Below, piece by piece: positions 39,329 to 48,270 of a DNA stretch of 64,000 nucleotides. Source of the DNA: Massilia sp. Root133. GTDB taxonomy: Bacteria; Pseudomonadota; Gammaproteobacteria; Burkholderiales; Burkholderiaceae_D. Each line of letters starts with the position of its first letter. Within the stretch, counting starts at the first letter, position 1. The translations under genes and the position numbers were made by a program. The notes under the pieces are model-generated. The model was not told the DNA's origin. It ran no database searches and saw only the letters and a program-made list of their open reading frames with translations. The DNA lies in NCBI RefSeq assembly GCF_001426525.1, contig NZ_LMEW01000007.1:100399-164398 (forward strand), written 5' to 3'.

Positions 39329-41335
39329 TTGTCCCACTGCATCCTGCAAATCGCGCTCGACACGCCGCTCGACAGCCTGTTCGACTACCGCTGGGCATGC
39401 GAACCCGGCAGCGAGCCGGAAGTCGGGCAACTGGCGCTCGTGAACTTCGGGCGGCGCGAGGCGGTCGGGCTGATCGTCGCCGTCAAGCACGAGACGGACG
39501 TCCCGGCCGACAAGCTGAAGGATGCGCTCGCCGTGCGCGGCCAGTTGTCGCCGCTGCCGGCGCGGTGGATCGCGCTGGCGCGCTTCGCCGCCGCGTATTA
39601 CCACCGGCCGCTGGGCGAGGTGGCGATGCCGGGCCTGCCGAAGAATGTGCGGCTGTCGACGACGGTGGCGCTGGACCGGGCGCTGAAAAAACTGGCCAAG
39701 CTGCCGGATGCGCACGATCCCACGCCGGCCGATATGCCTGTCCTGAACGCGGCCCAGCAGCAGGCAGCGGATGCGATCGGCGGCGCGCAAGGATTCAGTC
39801 CGCTGCTGCTGTACGGCGTCACGGGCAGCGGCAAGACCGAGGTCTACCTGCAGGCCTGCGCGCAAGTCCTGCAGCGCGATGCCGATGCGCAGATCCTGAT
39901 CCTGGTCCCCGAGATCAACCTGACGCCGCAACTGGAAGCGAACATCCGCGCGCGCTTCCCGGGCGTGATGCTGGCCACGCTGCACAGCAGCCTCTCGGAA
40001 GGCGAGCGCATGCTGCACTGGCTGGCCGCGCACACGGGCCGCGCGCGCATCGTGCTGGGCACGCGGCTGGCGATCCTCGCGTCGCTGCCGAACCTGAAGA
40101 TGATCGTCATCGACGAGGAGCACGATCCGTCGTACAAGCAGCAGGAAGGCCTGCGCTATTCGGCGCGCGACCTGGCCGTGTGGCGCGCGCGCCAGCTCGG
40201 CATCCCCATCGTGCTGGGCTCCGCGACGCCGTCGCTGGAAAGCTGGCACCACGCGCAGACGGGCCGCTACCGCAGGCTCGAACTGCGCGAGCGCGCCGTG
40301 CGCGACGCCGTGCTCCCGCGCGTGAAGCTGGTCGACATGGAACGCGACAAGCCGAAGGAAGGCCTCACGTCGACGCTGATGCAGGCGCTGCGCCTGCGCA
40401 TGGAACGGGGAGAGCAATCGCTGCTGTTCCTGAACCGGCGCGGCTATGCGCCCGTGCTGTGCTGCGAGGCGTGCGGCTGGATCAGCAACTGCACGCGCTG
40501 CACCGCGTTCATGGTCCTGCACCGGCCGGAGCGGCGGCTCCGATGCCACCACTGCTCGCTCGAGCTGCGCATCCCGCATGCGTGCCCGACGTGCGGCAAC
40601 ATCGATTTGCAGCCGCTGGGCCGCGGCACGCAGCGCGTCGAGGAAGGTCTGCAGGCGCTGTTCCCGGACGCGCGCATCCTGCGCATCGACGCCGACTCCA
40701 CGCGCCGCAAGGGCAGCGCGCAGGAGGCGTTCGACACGGTGCACCGGGGCGACGTCGACATCCTGATCGGCACGCAGATGGTCGCCAAGGGCCACGATTT
40801 CAAAAGGCTGACGCTCGTCGGCGTGCTGAATCCCGACACGGCGCTGTTCTCGCAGGACTACCGCGCCAGCGAGCGGCTGTTCGCGCAGCTGATGCAGGTG
40901 GCGGGCCGCGCCGGCCGCGCGGGCTTGGAGTCGGAAGTGCTGATCCAGTCGCGCTACTGCCAGCATCCGCTGTACGGCGCCGTGATGCGGCACGACTACG
41001 ACCGCTTTGCCGGCAGCCTGCTGGAAGAGCGCCACCAGGCCGCGCTGCCGCCGTACATGTACCAGGCGCTGCTGCGTGCCGAGGCGCCCGAGCTGGCGAC
41101 GGCGATCGAATTCCTCGAGGCGGCGCGCGATGCGGTGCCGTCGGACACGGTCGTCATCAACGAGCCGATCCCGATGACGATGACCCGCGTGCACAACGTC
41201 GATCGCGCGCAGCTGCTCGTCGAATCGAATTCGCGGCCGGCGCTGCAGGCATTCTTGACCGAGTGGGTCGACGTGCTGCGGGCGATGAAGTCGCGGGTGC
41301 GGTGGTCGCTCGAGGTGGATCCGCTCGACATCTGA
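39329..41335 (+). CDS. priA: Primosomal helicase PriA
   Basis: PriA restarts stalled replication forks by loading the primosome. The 668-residue protein has the N-terminal 3'-end-binding domain (LDTPLDSLFDY), Walker A GVTGSGKTE at about 163-171, and motif II DEEHD. The zinc-binding cysteines lie in CCEACGWISNCTRC and CHHCSLEL plus HACPTCG, followed by the C-terminal helicase half. The start is TTG at 39329, since no ATG or GTG lies between it and the upstream in-frame stop; AAGG sits about 7 bases before. Three TTTTCCACA boxes end 22 bases upstream, so DnaA could regulate it. Confidence 0.93.
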   Translation: MSHCILQIALDTPLDSLFDYRWACEPGSEPEVGQLALVNFGRREAVGLIVAVKHETDVPADKLKDALAVRGQLSPLPARWIALARFAAAYYHRPLGEVAMPGLPKNVRLSTTVALDRALKKLAKLPDAHDPTPADMPVLNAAQQQAADAIGGAQGFSPLLLYGVTGSGKTEVYLQACAQVLQRDADAQILILVPEINLTPQLEANIRARFPGVMLATLHSSLSEGERMLHWLAAHTGRARIVLGTRLAILASLPNLKMIVIDEEHDPSYKQQEGLRYSARDLAVWRARQLGIPIVLGSATPSLESWHHAQTGRYRRLELRERAVRDAVLPRVKLVDMERDKPKEGLTSTLMQALRLRMERGEQSLLFLNRRGYAPVLCCEACGWISNCTRCTAFMVLHRPERRLRCHHCSLELRIPHACPTCGNIDLQPLGRGTQRVEEGLQALFPDARILRIDADSTRRKGSAQEAFDTVHRGDVDILIGTQMVAKGHDFKRLTLVGVLNPDTALFSQDYRASERLFAQLMQVAGRAGRAGLESEVLIQSRYCQHPLYGAVMRHDYDRFAGSLLEERHQAALPPYMYQALLRAEAPELATAIEFLEAARDAVPSDTVVINEPIPMTMTRVHNVDRAQLLVESNSRPALQAFLTEWVDVLRAMKSRVRWSLEVDPLDI

Positions 41336-41405
41336 AATTACTCACGTCCAAGCCGAGTTCTTGAAAACAGCGTATCGTCACGCTCGTGAACTTCCCGGAG
41401 GTCAG

Positions 41406-42842
41406 ATGAAAAAACTGAAGGTCGATGTCGCCGTGATCGGCGCCGGCACCGCCGGCCTCGTCGCCTACCGCGCCGCGAAGGCGCAGGGTGCGCGGACGGT
41501 GCTGATCGAGCGCGGCGTGTACGGCACCACGTGCGCGCGCGTGGGCTGCATGCCCAGCAAACTCCTGATCGCGGCCGCCGAGGCCGCCCACATGCTGCAG
41601 CTTGCGCCCCAGTTCGGCGTCCATCCGGGGACGACCCGCATCGACGGCGTCGCCGTGATGGCGCGCGTGCGGCGCGAGCGTGACCGCTTCGTCGGCTTCG
41701 TGGTCGAAGGCGTCGACGCGATGCCGGATGAAGACAAGGTGCGCGGCCATGCCCGCTTCGTCGATCCGCACACGCTGCAGGTCGACGACCACACGGAGAT
41801 CGACGCCCGCCGCATCGTCATCGCCACCGGTTCGAGCCCCACGCGCCTGCCGACGCTGGAGAACGTGGGCCCCGGCGTGATCACGAGCGACGACGTGTTT
41901 TACTGGAACGACCTGCCGCGCTCGGTGGCCGTGATCGGCACGGGCGTCATCGGCCTGGAACTCGGCCAGGCCCTCGCGCGGCTGGGCGTGCGCACGCGCG
42001 TGTACGCGCGCGGCGGCAGCGTGGCGCAGTTGTCCGATCCGGTCGTGCTCAAGACGGCATCGCGCGTGCTGTGCGAAGAACTCGACATCCACTTCCAGTC
42101 GCGCATCCTGAAAGCGGAACAGGACGGCGACGACGTCGTGCTGACGACGGGCCGCCACGACGAAGCCATCACCGAACGGTTTCAATACGTGCTGCAGGCG
42201 GCCGGCCGCACGCCGAACGTGCATGGCCTGGGCCTGGAACACGCGGGCATCGCCCTGGACGACAGCGGCGTGCCGGTCTTCGATCCGCGCACCATGCAAT
42301 GCGGGAACAGCCACATCTTCATCGCGGGCGACGCCAACCAGGAACGCCCCGTGCTGCCGGAAGCGGCCGACCACGGCAAGATCGCGGGCGACAATGCCGG
42401 CCGCTTCCCGGACATCCGCCCCGGCCTGCGCCGCGCGCCGCTGACGGCCGCGTTCACGGAACCGAACATCGTCACCTTGGGCGCCAGCTACAAGGCGCTG
42501 TGCGCACCGGGCAAATCGAAGTTCGCGGTGGGACAGGTGTCGTTCGAGAACCAGGGCCGCAGCCGCGTCATGTTGCAGAACAAGGGCATGCTGCGCGTGT
42601 ACGGCGAATACCGCACGGGACGCTTCCTCGGCGCCGAGATGATCGCGCCGCGCGGCGAACACATCGGCCACCTGCTCGCCTGGGCCGTGCAGTCGCGCCT
42701 GACGGTGGACCAGATGCTGGAGATGCCGTTCTACCACCCCGTGATCGAAGAGGGCGTGCGCACGGCGCTGCGCGATCTCGCCGCCAATCTCGCCAAGGGA
42801 GAAAGCGACATCGATCCCGACTCGGTCGAGCCGGGAACGTGA
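41406..42842 (+). CDS. Class I pyridine nucleotide-disulfide oxidoreductase (dihydrolipoamide dehydrogenase-like)
   Basis: The 478-residue flavoprotein has an FAD motif GAGTAG (residues 12-17), the redox-active pair C43/C48 in TTCARVGCMPSKLL, and an NAD(P) motif GTGVIGLELG near 180. The C-terminal HPVIEE supplies the His-Glu dyad. This is the complete active site of class I enzymes. The sequence differs from the E3 enzymes of keto-acid dehydrogenases, and no E1 or E2 gene is nearby, so the substrate is open: it could act on lipoamide, mycothiol-like or other disulfides. It is convergent and directly adjacent to the DUF1857 gene. Confidence 0.85.
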   Translation: MKKLKVDVAVIGAGTAGLVAYRAAKAQGARTVLIERGVYGTTCARVGCMPSKLLIAAAEAAHMLQLAPQFGVHPGTTRIDGVAVMARVRRERDRFVGFVVEGVDAMPDEDKVRGHARFVDPHTLQVDDHTEIDARRIVIATGSSPTRLPTLENVGPGVITSDDVFYWNDLPRSVAVIGTGVIGLELGQALARLGVRTRVYARGGSVAQLSDPVVLKTASRVLCEELDIHFQSRILKAEQDGDDVVLTTGRHDEAITERFQYVLQAAGRTPNVHGLGLEHAGIALDDSGVPVFDPRTMQCGNSHIFIAGDANQERPVLPEAADHGKIAGDNAGRFPDIRPGLRRAPLTAAFTEPNIVTLGASYKALCAPGKSKFAVGQVSFENQGRSRVMLQNKGMLRVYGEYRTGRFLGAEMIAPRGEHIGHLLAWAVQSRLTVDQMLEMPFYHPVIEEGVRTALRDLAANLAKGESDIDPDSVEPGT

Positions 42843-43328
42843 TCAGTTGAGCAGCGAGGCGTCCAGCTTCCCTTCGGACGCCAGCTGCCGCACGATCTTG
42901 ATCGTATCGATGTCGGCTTCCTGGTAGGCCGACTTCTTGAAATCCTCGTACATGCGGCCCGTCTCGTCGGTCGCCGACGGATTGCCGTCGTCGTACAGGA
43001 AACGCACCCACATCACGCCCTCGGACGGCGCCTCGATGGTCATCGTCAGCAGCGACTGGGCAATATCTCCCTGCGCCGGCACTTCGTAGCGGACTTCGCG
43101 CAGCGGGTGCAGGACCACCTTGTCGTCGATGACCAGGTCGCCATAGCGCAGGCGGCGCATGAAGCTGCCGCTTTCGCGCTCGCTGATCGTGCATTCGTCC
43201 AGGTGCGGCACGAACATCTTCGGATCTTCCGCGCGCAGCACGAGGCCGCGCCACAGTTGTTCGCGTGTCATGGTGTCCGCCAGCGGATTCAGCGGGTCGT
43301 TAATCTCGATCAGGTGCTCAAATTTCAT
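42843..43328 (-). CDS. SRPBCC-like DUF1857 family protein
   Basis: The 161-residue protein resembles DUF1857 proteins, which adopt a START/SRPBCC ligand-binding fold. It begins MKFEHLIEINDPLNPLAD and contains RLRYGDLVIDDKVVLHPLREVRYE. GAGG lies at good spacing before the start. No catalytic residues are recognisable; a small hydrophobic ligand is likely. It points away from rep, sharing the 180-base gap 43329-43508. Confidence 0.75.
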   Translation of the reverse strand: MKFEHLIEINDPLNPLADTMTREQLWRGLVLRAEDPKMFVPHLDECTISERESGSFMRRLRYGDLVIDDKVVLHPLREVRYEVPAQGDIAQSLLTMTIEAPSEGVMWVRFLYDDGNPSATDETGRMYEDFKKSAYQEADIDTIKIVRQLASEGKLDASLLN

Positions 43329-43508
43329 GTTGTATCCCTCGTTGGCTGCTGCCCGGTCATGTTAGCGCATGCTTGGCGGGACTGATGCAAAACGCACATG
43401 TGGAGGCGGCTTGCGGTTTACTCAAGCGGCGTCGTGGATTCGACACGAACGTTACGCACGAGCTTCCAGCTTCGCTACAATGCTGGGCTGTCCTCTCCAA
43501 TATTTCCA

Positions 43509-45569
43509 ATGTCCAACACCCCGAATTTCGGCCTGAACGGTCCGCAAAGCGAAGCCGTGCTCTATCTCGACGGTCCGTGCCTGGTGCTGGCCGGCGCCGG
43601 GTCGGGCAAGACGCGCGTCATTACGCAAAAGATCGCCTACATGATCGAGCACCGCGGCTACGATCCGCGCACGATCGCCGCCCTCACGTTCACGAACAAG
43701 GCCGCGCTCGAGATGCAGGAGCGTATCGCCAAGCTGCTCAAGCAACCCAAGCAGGCCAAGCAGCTGACGGTGTCCACGTTCCACTCGCTGGGCGTGAAAA
43801 TCCTGCGCCAGGAAGCGGCCGGCGTTGGCCTGAAGGACAAGTTTTCCATCATGGACAGCGACGACTGCTACACCGTCGTCTCCGACCTGGCCGTCACCAC
43901 CGACAAGCAGGAAATCCGCCGCATCCAGAACGCGATCTCGCTGTGGAAGAACGGCCTCGTCGACCCCGAGGACGCGATCAGGGACGCACGCGACGAGGAC
44001 GAGGCCCAGGCCGGCCGCATCTACCGCAGTTATGTCGCGACCCTGCAGGCCTACCAGGCCGTCGACTTCGACGATCTCATTCGCCTGCCGGTGGAATTGT
44101 TCCGCAATAACGAGCCGATCCGCGACCGCTGGCAGCGCCGCCTGCGCTACCTGCTGATGGACGAGTACCAGGACACCAACACCTGCCAGTACGAACTGGT
44201 CAAATTGATGGTGACGGGCCTGGGCAAGAAGCCGATGTTCACGGCCGTGGGCGACGACGACCAGGCGATCTATGCATGGCGCGGCGCGTCGGTGGAAAAC
44301 CTGCGCACCCTGCAGACGGACTTCCCCGACCTGAACGTGATCAAGCTGGAGCAGAACTACCGCTCCACGACGCGCATCCTGCAGGCGGCCAACGCCGTCA
44401 TCGGCAACAACCCGAAACTGTTCGAAAAGTCGCTGTGGTCCGAGCACGGGCTGGGCGAGCCCATCAAGGTTCTCGGCATGCCGAACGACGAGACGGAAGC
44501 GGACCAGATCGCCATCATGATCTCGGCCGACCATTTCCAGCGCAAGAACAAATGGTCCGACTTCGCGATCCTGTACCGCGGCAACCACCAGGCCCGCGTG
44601 ATCGAGCAGGCGCTGCGCAAGGAGCGCATCCCGTACACGATCTCGGGCGGCCAGAGCTTCTTCGACAAGGCCGAGATCAAGGACATCATCGCCTATCTGC
44701 GCCTGATCGCGAACCAGGACGACGACCCGGCCTTCATCCGCGCCATCACCACGCCCAAGCGCGGGGTCGGCATGACCACGCTGGAAAAGCTGGGCGAATT
44801 TTCCGGGCAATGGAACTGCTCGCTGTTCGAGGCGGCACTGAAGGGCGGCATCGAAGCGCTGCTGCAGGAGCGCCAGCTGTATCCGCTGCGCGAGTTCTGC
44901 CACTGGATCAACGAGCTGGAATCGCGCGCCACGCGTCCGGGGCCGTCCGGCAGTGGCGACCATGCCGCCGAGCTGATCGACGACATGATGAAGGAAATGA
45001 ATTACGAGCACTACCTGTACGAGAACTTCGACGACAAGGCGGCGCAGGGCAAGTGGCAGAACGTGCTCGAGTTCCTGAACTGGCTGAAGGAGCGGGGCCG
45101 CGGCGGACGCGACCGTGACGGCGAAGAAAAGAACTTGCTGGAATTGACGCAGATGGTGGCGCTGATGTCCATGCTCGAGGGGCAGGACGAGGAACAGGAT
45201 GCCGTCCGCATGTCGACCCTGCACGCCTCGAAGGGCCTCGAGTACCCGCACGTCTACCTCGTCGGTTGCGAGGAGGGCATCCTGCCGCACAAGGGCGATC
45301 CGGACGACCCCGTCGAGAAGATCGCCGCCCGCATCCAGGAAGAACGCCGGCTGATGTACGTGGGCATCACGCGCGCCCAGCGCAGCCTGCACGTCACGTG
45401 GTGCAAGAAGCGCAAGCGGGCAGGCGAGCTCGTGCATTGCGACCCGTCGCGCTTCATCAAGGAAATGGCACTCGACGTGGGCGATGCGCCGCCGAAGGAA
45501 AACGAAATCCTCACGCCCAAGGAACGTCTTGCCAGCCTGAAGGCGTTGCTGGCCACGCCGAAAGTGTGA
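43509..45569 (+). CDS. rep: ATP-dependent DNA helicase Rep
   Basis: Rep is a superfamily 1A 3'-5' helicase that clears protein barriers ahead of forks. It has 686 residues, close to E. coli Rep. Walker A is GAGSGKT (29-35), followed by TFTNKAALEM, motif II DEYQDTN, AVGDDDQAIYAWRGA, LEQNYRST and the late HASKGLEY and VGITRAQ motifs. ATG 43509 gives the family N-terminus; the frame is open upstream but not conserved. TACAAT at 43476-43481 is a possible -10 in the gap. Confidence 0.93.
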   Translation: MSNTPNFGLNGPQSEAVLYLDGPCLVLAGAGSGKTRVITQKIAYMIEHRGYDPRTIAALTFTNKAALEMQERIAKLLKQPKQAKQLTVSTFHSLGVKILRQEAAGVGLKDKFSIMDSDDCYTVVSDLAVTTDKQEIRRIQNAISLWKNGLVDPEDAIRDARDEDEAQAGRIYRSYVATLQAYQAVDFDDLIRLPVELFRNNEPIRDRWQRRLRYLLMDEYQDTNTCQYELVKLMVTGLGKKPMFTAVGDDDQAIYAWRGASVENLRTLQTDFPDLNVIKLEQNYRSTTRILQAANAVIGNNPKLFEKSLWSEHGLGEPIKVLGMPNDETEADQIAIMISADHFQRKNKWSDFAILYRGNHQARVIEQALRKERIPYTISGGQSFFDKAEIKDIIAYLRLIANQDDDPAFIRAITTPKRGVGMTTLEKLGEFSGQWNCSLFEAALKGGIEALLQERQLYPLREFCHWINELESRATRPGPSGSGDHAAELIDDMMKEMNYEHYLYENFDDKAAQGKWQNVLEFLNWLKERGRGGRDRDGEEKNLLELTQMVALMSMLEGQDEEQDAVRMSTLHASKGLEYPHVYLVGCEEGILPHKGDPDDPVEKIAARIQEERRLMYVGITRAQRSLHVTWCKKRKRAGELVHCDPSRFIKEMALDVGDAPPKENEILTPKERLASLKALLATPKV

Positions 45570-45607
45570 CGTTCAGGCCCAAGGGTGCGCACGATTGAAA
45601 TTCTTAT

Positions 45608-45636
45608 TTGACTTCAACTGTTGCGCGGGAAATACT
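45608..45636 (+). promoter_or_regulatory. Sigma-70-like promoter of the metalloprotease gene
   Basis: TTGACT (45608-45613) and AATACT (45631-45636) are separated by 17 bases and lie about 40 bases before the ATG. The local sequence is AT-rich. The -35 matches five of six consensus bases and the -10 matches four. Confidence 0.5.
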
Positions 45637-45676
45637 TTCATGAATCAATTTTCACGCAGCAAGCATCGTTAATTTC

Positions 45677-47896
45677 ATGGCTACCGTATCTGACATCACG
45701 ACCACGCCCCTGTCCGGCTTGAACTACATCGATGCCCTGCTCGATACCGGCCCGGACTGGAATTATTTGACGGACTCCGCGGGAACACCCGTCTATACGC
45801 TCACTTATACGTTTTCCGTCGCGTTCGGTAACGAAGATCCGGCGGACGCACAACAGAATTTCACGGGCACGCAGCAGGCGTTCACGACCACGCAGCAGCA
45901 GGCTGTTCGCGCCGCGCTCGACTATCTCACGCAAGTCACGGGCATCAAGTTTGCCGAGACGACCAACGGCAACGCGGCGCAGATCCACCTGTCGTACGTC
46001 AACCTGATCGGCTCGAGCGTGACCGGCCTGTGCAGCTGGCACAGCACGTACTTCAAGTATGCCAGTGGCCAGCTGGTGAGTTACGACGCGGACGCCTATG
46101 TCTACCTCGACAACGACGCGATCTGGGGCGCGCAGAATGCGAACCTGAGCAAAGGCGGCGACGGCTACGAGACGCTGCTGCACGAACTGGGCCATGCGCT
46201 CGGCCTCAAGCACCCGTTCTACGAAGCGGACTATACGGGCGACAACAAAGCCGTGCTGCCGGACGCGCAGGACAACACGGCCTATACCTTGATGTCCTAC
46301 GACGCCAATGGCGGCCCGTACGCGGCGTACCGCGACTACGACCTCGCCGCATTGCACTGGCTGTACGGGGACGATGGCCTTGGTGGCGCGCAGGGCATGA
46401 ACTCGACCGGCGGCGGGCGCTACATCATGGGAACCAGCGGTACGGACACCCTCACCGGAACGAGCGCCGATGACAAGCTTGCTGGAAATGGAGGAAACAA
46501 CATGATCGACGGAGGAGCAGGAAACGATACCGCCGTATTCAGCGGCGCGCGCATCGATTACACGTTCACGAAGCTTGCCAACGGCGACTTGCAGGCCGTC
46601 GACAAGACCGGCACCACGACATTGCATTCGATCGAACTGATCCAGTTCGGCAGCAGCCAGGCCGTCAGTGCCAGCACGGTCCTCAGCAGCGACACGACGC
46701 CGCCCGGCGCGCCCGTGATGGCGGTCACCCGCAACGGCGCCGGCTATGCGCAGGGCAGCCAGCCGTACGTGAGCGGCACCGCGGAAGCCAATGCCGTCGT
46801 CAAGATCTACACGGCCAACAACGTGCAGGTCGGAACCGCCCAGGCCGATGCGAAAGGCGTGTGGAGCACGAACCTGAGCCCGTTCGCCGACGGGGTCGGC
46901 TACACGATCTACGCGACCGCCACGGATACCGCCGGCAATATTTCGACGCACAGCGGCACGGCGACGTTCAACGTCGACGCGACCCCGCCCGTCATCCCGA
47001 CCTTTGGTCTGCAATACGCGTCGGGCGACAACATCGCCACGTTCAGCGGCACCGGCGAAGCCGGCACGCTGATCCAGGTGGTGCGCGCGGGCGCGACCGT
47101 CGACGACTATATCGACATCGCCACCACCACCGTCCGCCTGGACGGCTCGTGGTCGGTGACCACGTCGCCGCTGCCCAATGCCGGCTACCAGGTCAACGTC
47201 GTCTCGTCCGACAAGGCGGGCAACGCCACCGCCAGCTTCAACAGCGCAACGTTTACGGTGGCGAACAGCGCCTTCCAGGGCGGTACGGCCAAGGACGACG
47301 TGATCAAGGTGACGGCCGCGAACGGCGGTCATGCGATCGACGGCGGCGCGGGCCGCGACACGGCGGTTATTGCGGGCAAGTTTGCCGATTACACGGTGGG
47401 CAAGGAAACGTGGGGCTACGGGGTCACGGACAAGCTGGGCAGCGGCGGACACGATTCGCTCATCAACGTCGAGCGTCTGCAATTCAACGACGTCAATGTC
47501 GCGCTGGACATCGATGGTCCCGCGGGCCAGGTCTACCGACTGTACAAGGCCGCGTTCGACCGTGAACCCGATCCCCAGATCAATTACTGGATCGATCGGG
47601 TCGACCATGGCCTGCAACTGGAAGACATGGCGAAGGAGTTCATGACCAACCAGCCCGAGTGGGACAAGATGTATGGCAAGACCCCGTCCAACGCCGACTT
47701 CCTGACGAACCTGTATGCCCACGTCCTGCACCGCGGGCCGGACGGCGAAGGTTACGCATTCTGGCTGAATGCGCTGGACACCAAGATCGCCACGCGCGAA
47801 CACCTGCTCGCCTTCTTCAGCGAAAGCCCGGAAAACCAGTTGCAGGTGATCGGCTCGATCGAGAACGGCTTTACCTATACGCCTTTCGGCGCCTGA
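45677..47896 (+). CDS. Secreted M10-type metalloprotease with Ig-like domains and a DUF4214 C-terminus
   Basis: The 739-residue protein has no N-terminal signal peptide. The protease domain has HELGHALGLKHP starting at H169 (HExxHxxGxxH) and the Met-turn LMSYDA, as in serralysins. One short calcium-binding RTX-like stretch follows at about 252-290 (GNGGNNMIDGGAGND). Two Ig-like units open with DTTPPGAP (about 339) and DATPPVIP (about 433). A second degenerate RTX piece lies at about 535-565, and a DUF4214 region at about 615-735. The layout fits a type I secretion substrate, though no T1SS genes are in the window. A T-rich terminator follows. Confidence 0.85.
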   Translation: MATVSDITTTPLSGLNYIDALLDTGPDWNYLTDSAGTPVYTLTYTFSVAFGNEDPADAQQNFTGTQQAFTTTQQQAVRAALDYLTQVTGIKFAETTNGNAAQIHLSYVNLIGSSVTGLCSWHSTYFKYASGQLVSYDADAYVYLDNDAIWGAQNANLSKGGDGYETLLHELGHALGLKHPFYEADYTGDNKAVLPDAQDNTAYTLMSYDANGGPYAAYRDYDLAALHWLYGDDGLGGAQGMNSTGGGRYIMGTSGTDTLTGTSADDKLAGNGGNNMIDGGAGNDTAVFSGARIDYTFTKLANGDLQAVDKTGTTTLHSIELIQFGSSQAVSASTVLSSDTTPPGAPVMAVTRNGAGYAQGSQPYVSGTAEANAVVKIYTANNVQVGTAQADAKGVWSTNLSPFADGVGYTIYATATDTAGNISTHSGTATFNVDATPPVIPTFGLQYASGDNIATFSGTGEAGTLIQVVRAGATVDDYIDIATTTVRLDGSWSVTTSPLPNAGYQVNVVSSDKAGNATASFNSATFTVANSAFQGGTAKDDVIKVTAANGGHAIDGGAGRDTAVIAGKFADYTVGKETWGYGVTDKLGSGGHDSLINVERLQFNDVNVALDIDGPAGQVYRLYKAAFDREPDPQINYWIDRVDHGLQLEDMAKEFMTNQPEWDKMYGKTPSNADFLTNLYAHVLHRGPDGEGYAFWLNALDTKIATREHLLAFFSESPENQLQVIGSIENGFTYTPFGA

Positions 47897-47913
47897 CGCC
47901 GACGCACGCAGAC

Positions 47914-47940
47914 GGCCGCCGCGACTGGCGGCCTTTTTTT
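47914..47940 (+). terminator. Rho-independent terminator after the metalloprotease gene
   Basis: GGCCGCC (47914-47920) pairs with GGCGGCC (47927-47933) across a six-base loop, followed by seven T (47934-47940). Confidence 0.9.
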
Positions 47941-47981
47941 CGCCCACGTATCATGCAGCTTTTACTTCACCGGACATCCAC

Positions 47982-48185
47982 GTGAGCGACGAAAACCGTT
48001 TCATCGACATCGAAATCAAGCTGGCCGACCAGGAAAACCTCGTCGATACCCTCAACCGCACGATCTACGAGCAGGGCCGCCGCATCGACCAGCTGGAAGC
48101 CATGGTGGCCAAGCTGGCCGACCACGTGCGCGCGCTGCGTGACGCGGGGCAGGGCCCGCTCAACGAGCGGCCGCCGCATTATTGA
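47982..48185 (+). CDS. slyX: SlyX family protein
   Basis: The 67-residue protein starts at GTG 47982 and is a short, largely coiled-coil polypeptide (residues about 7-52: IEIKLADQENLVDTLNRTI then QGRRIDQLEAMVAKLADHV) with the proline-rich end ERPPHY, as in SlyX. The function of SlyX is not established. The start codon is the only one that gives the family N-terminus. Confidence 0.85.
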   Translation: MSDENRFIDIEIKLADQENLVDTLNRTIYEQGRRIDQLEAMVAKLADHVRALRDAGQGPLNERPPHY

Positions 48186-48270
48186 CGCATCACCAGCAGT
48201 CCATATCGATTTTTACAAGATGTCACCCGCGGTCCTTGCCTAATCTGTGATTTTTTTGGCGGGGGCTGAC

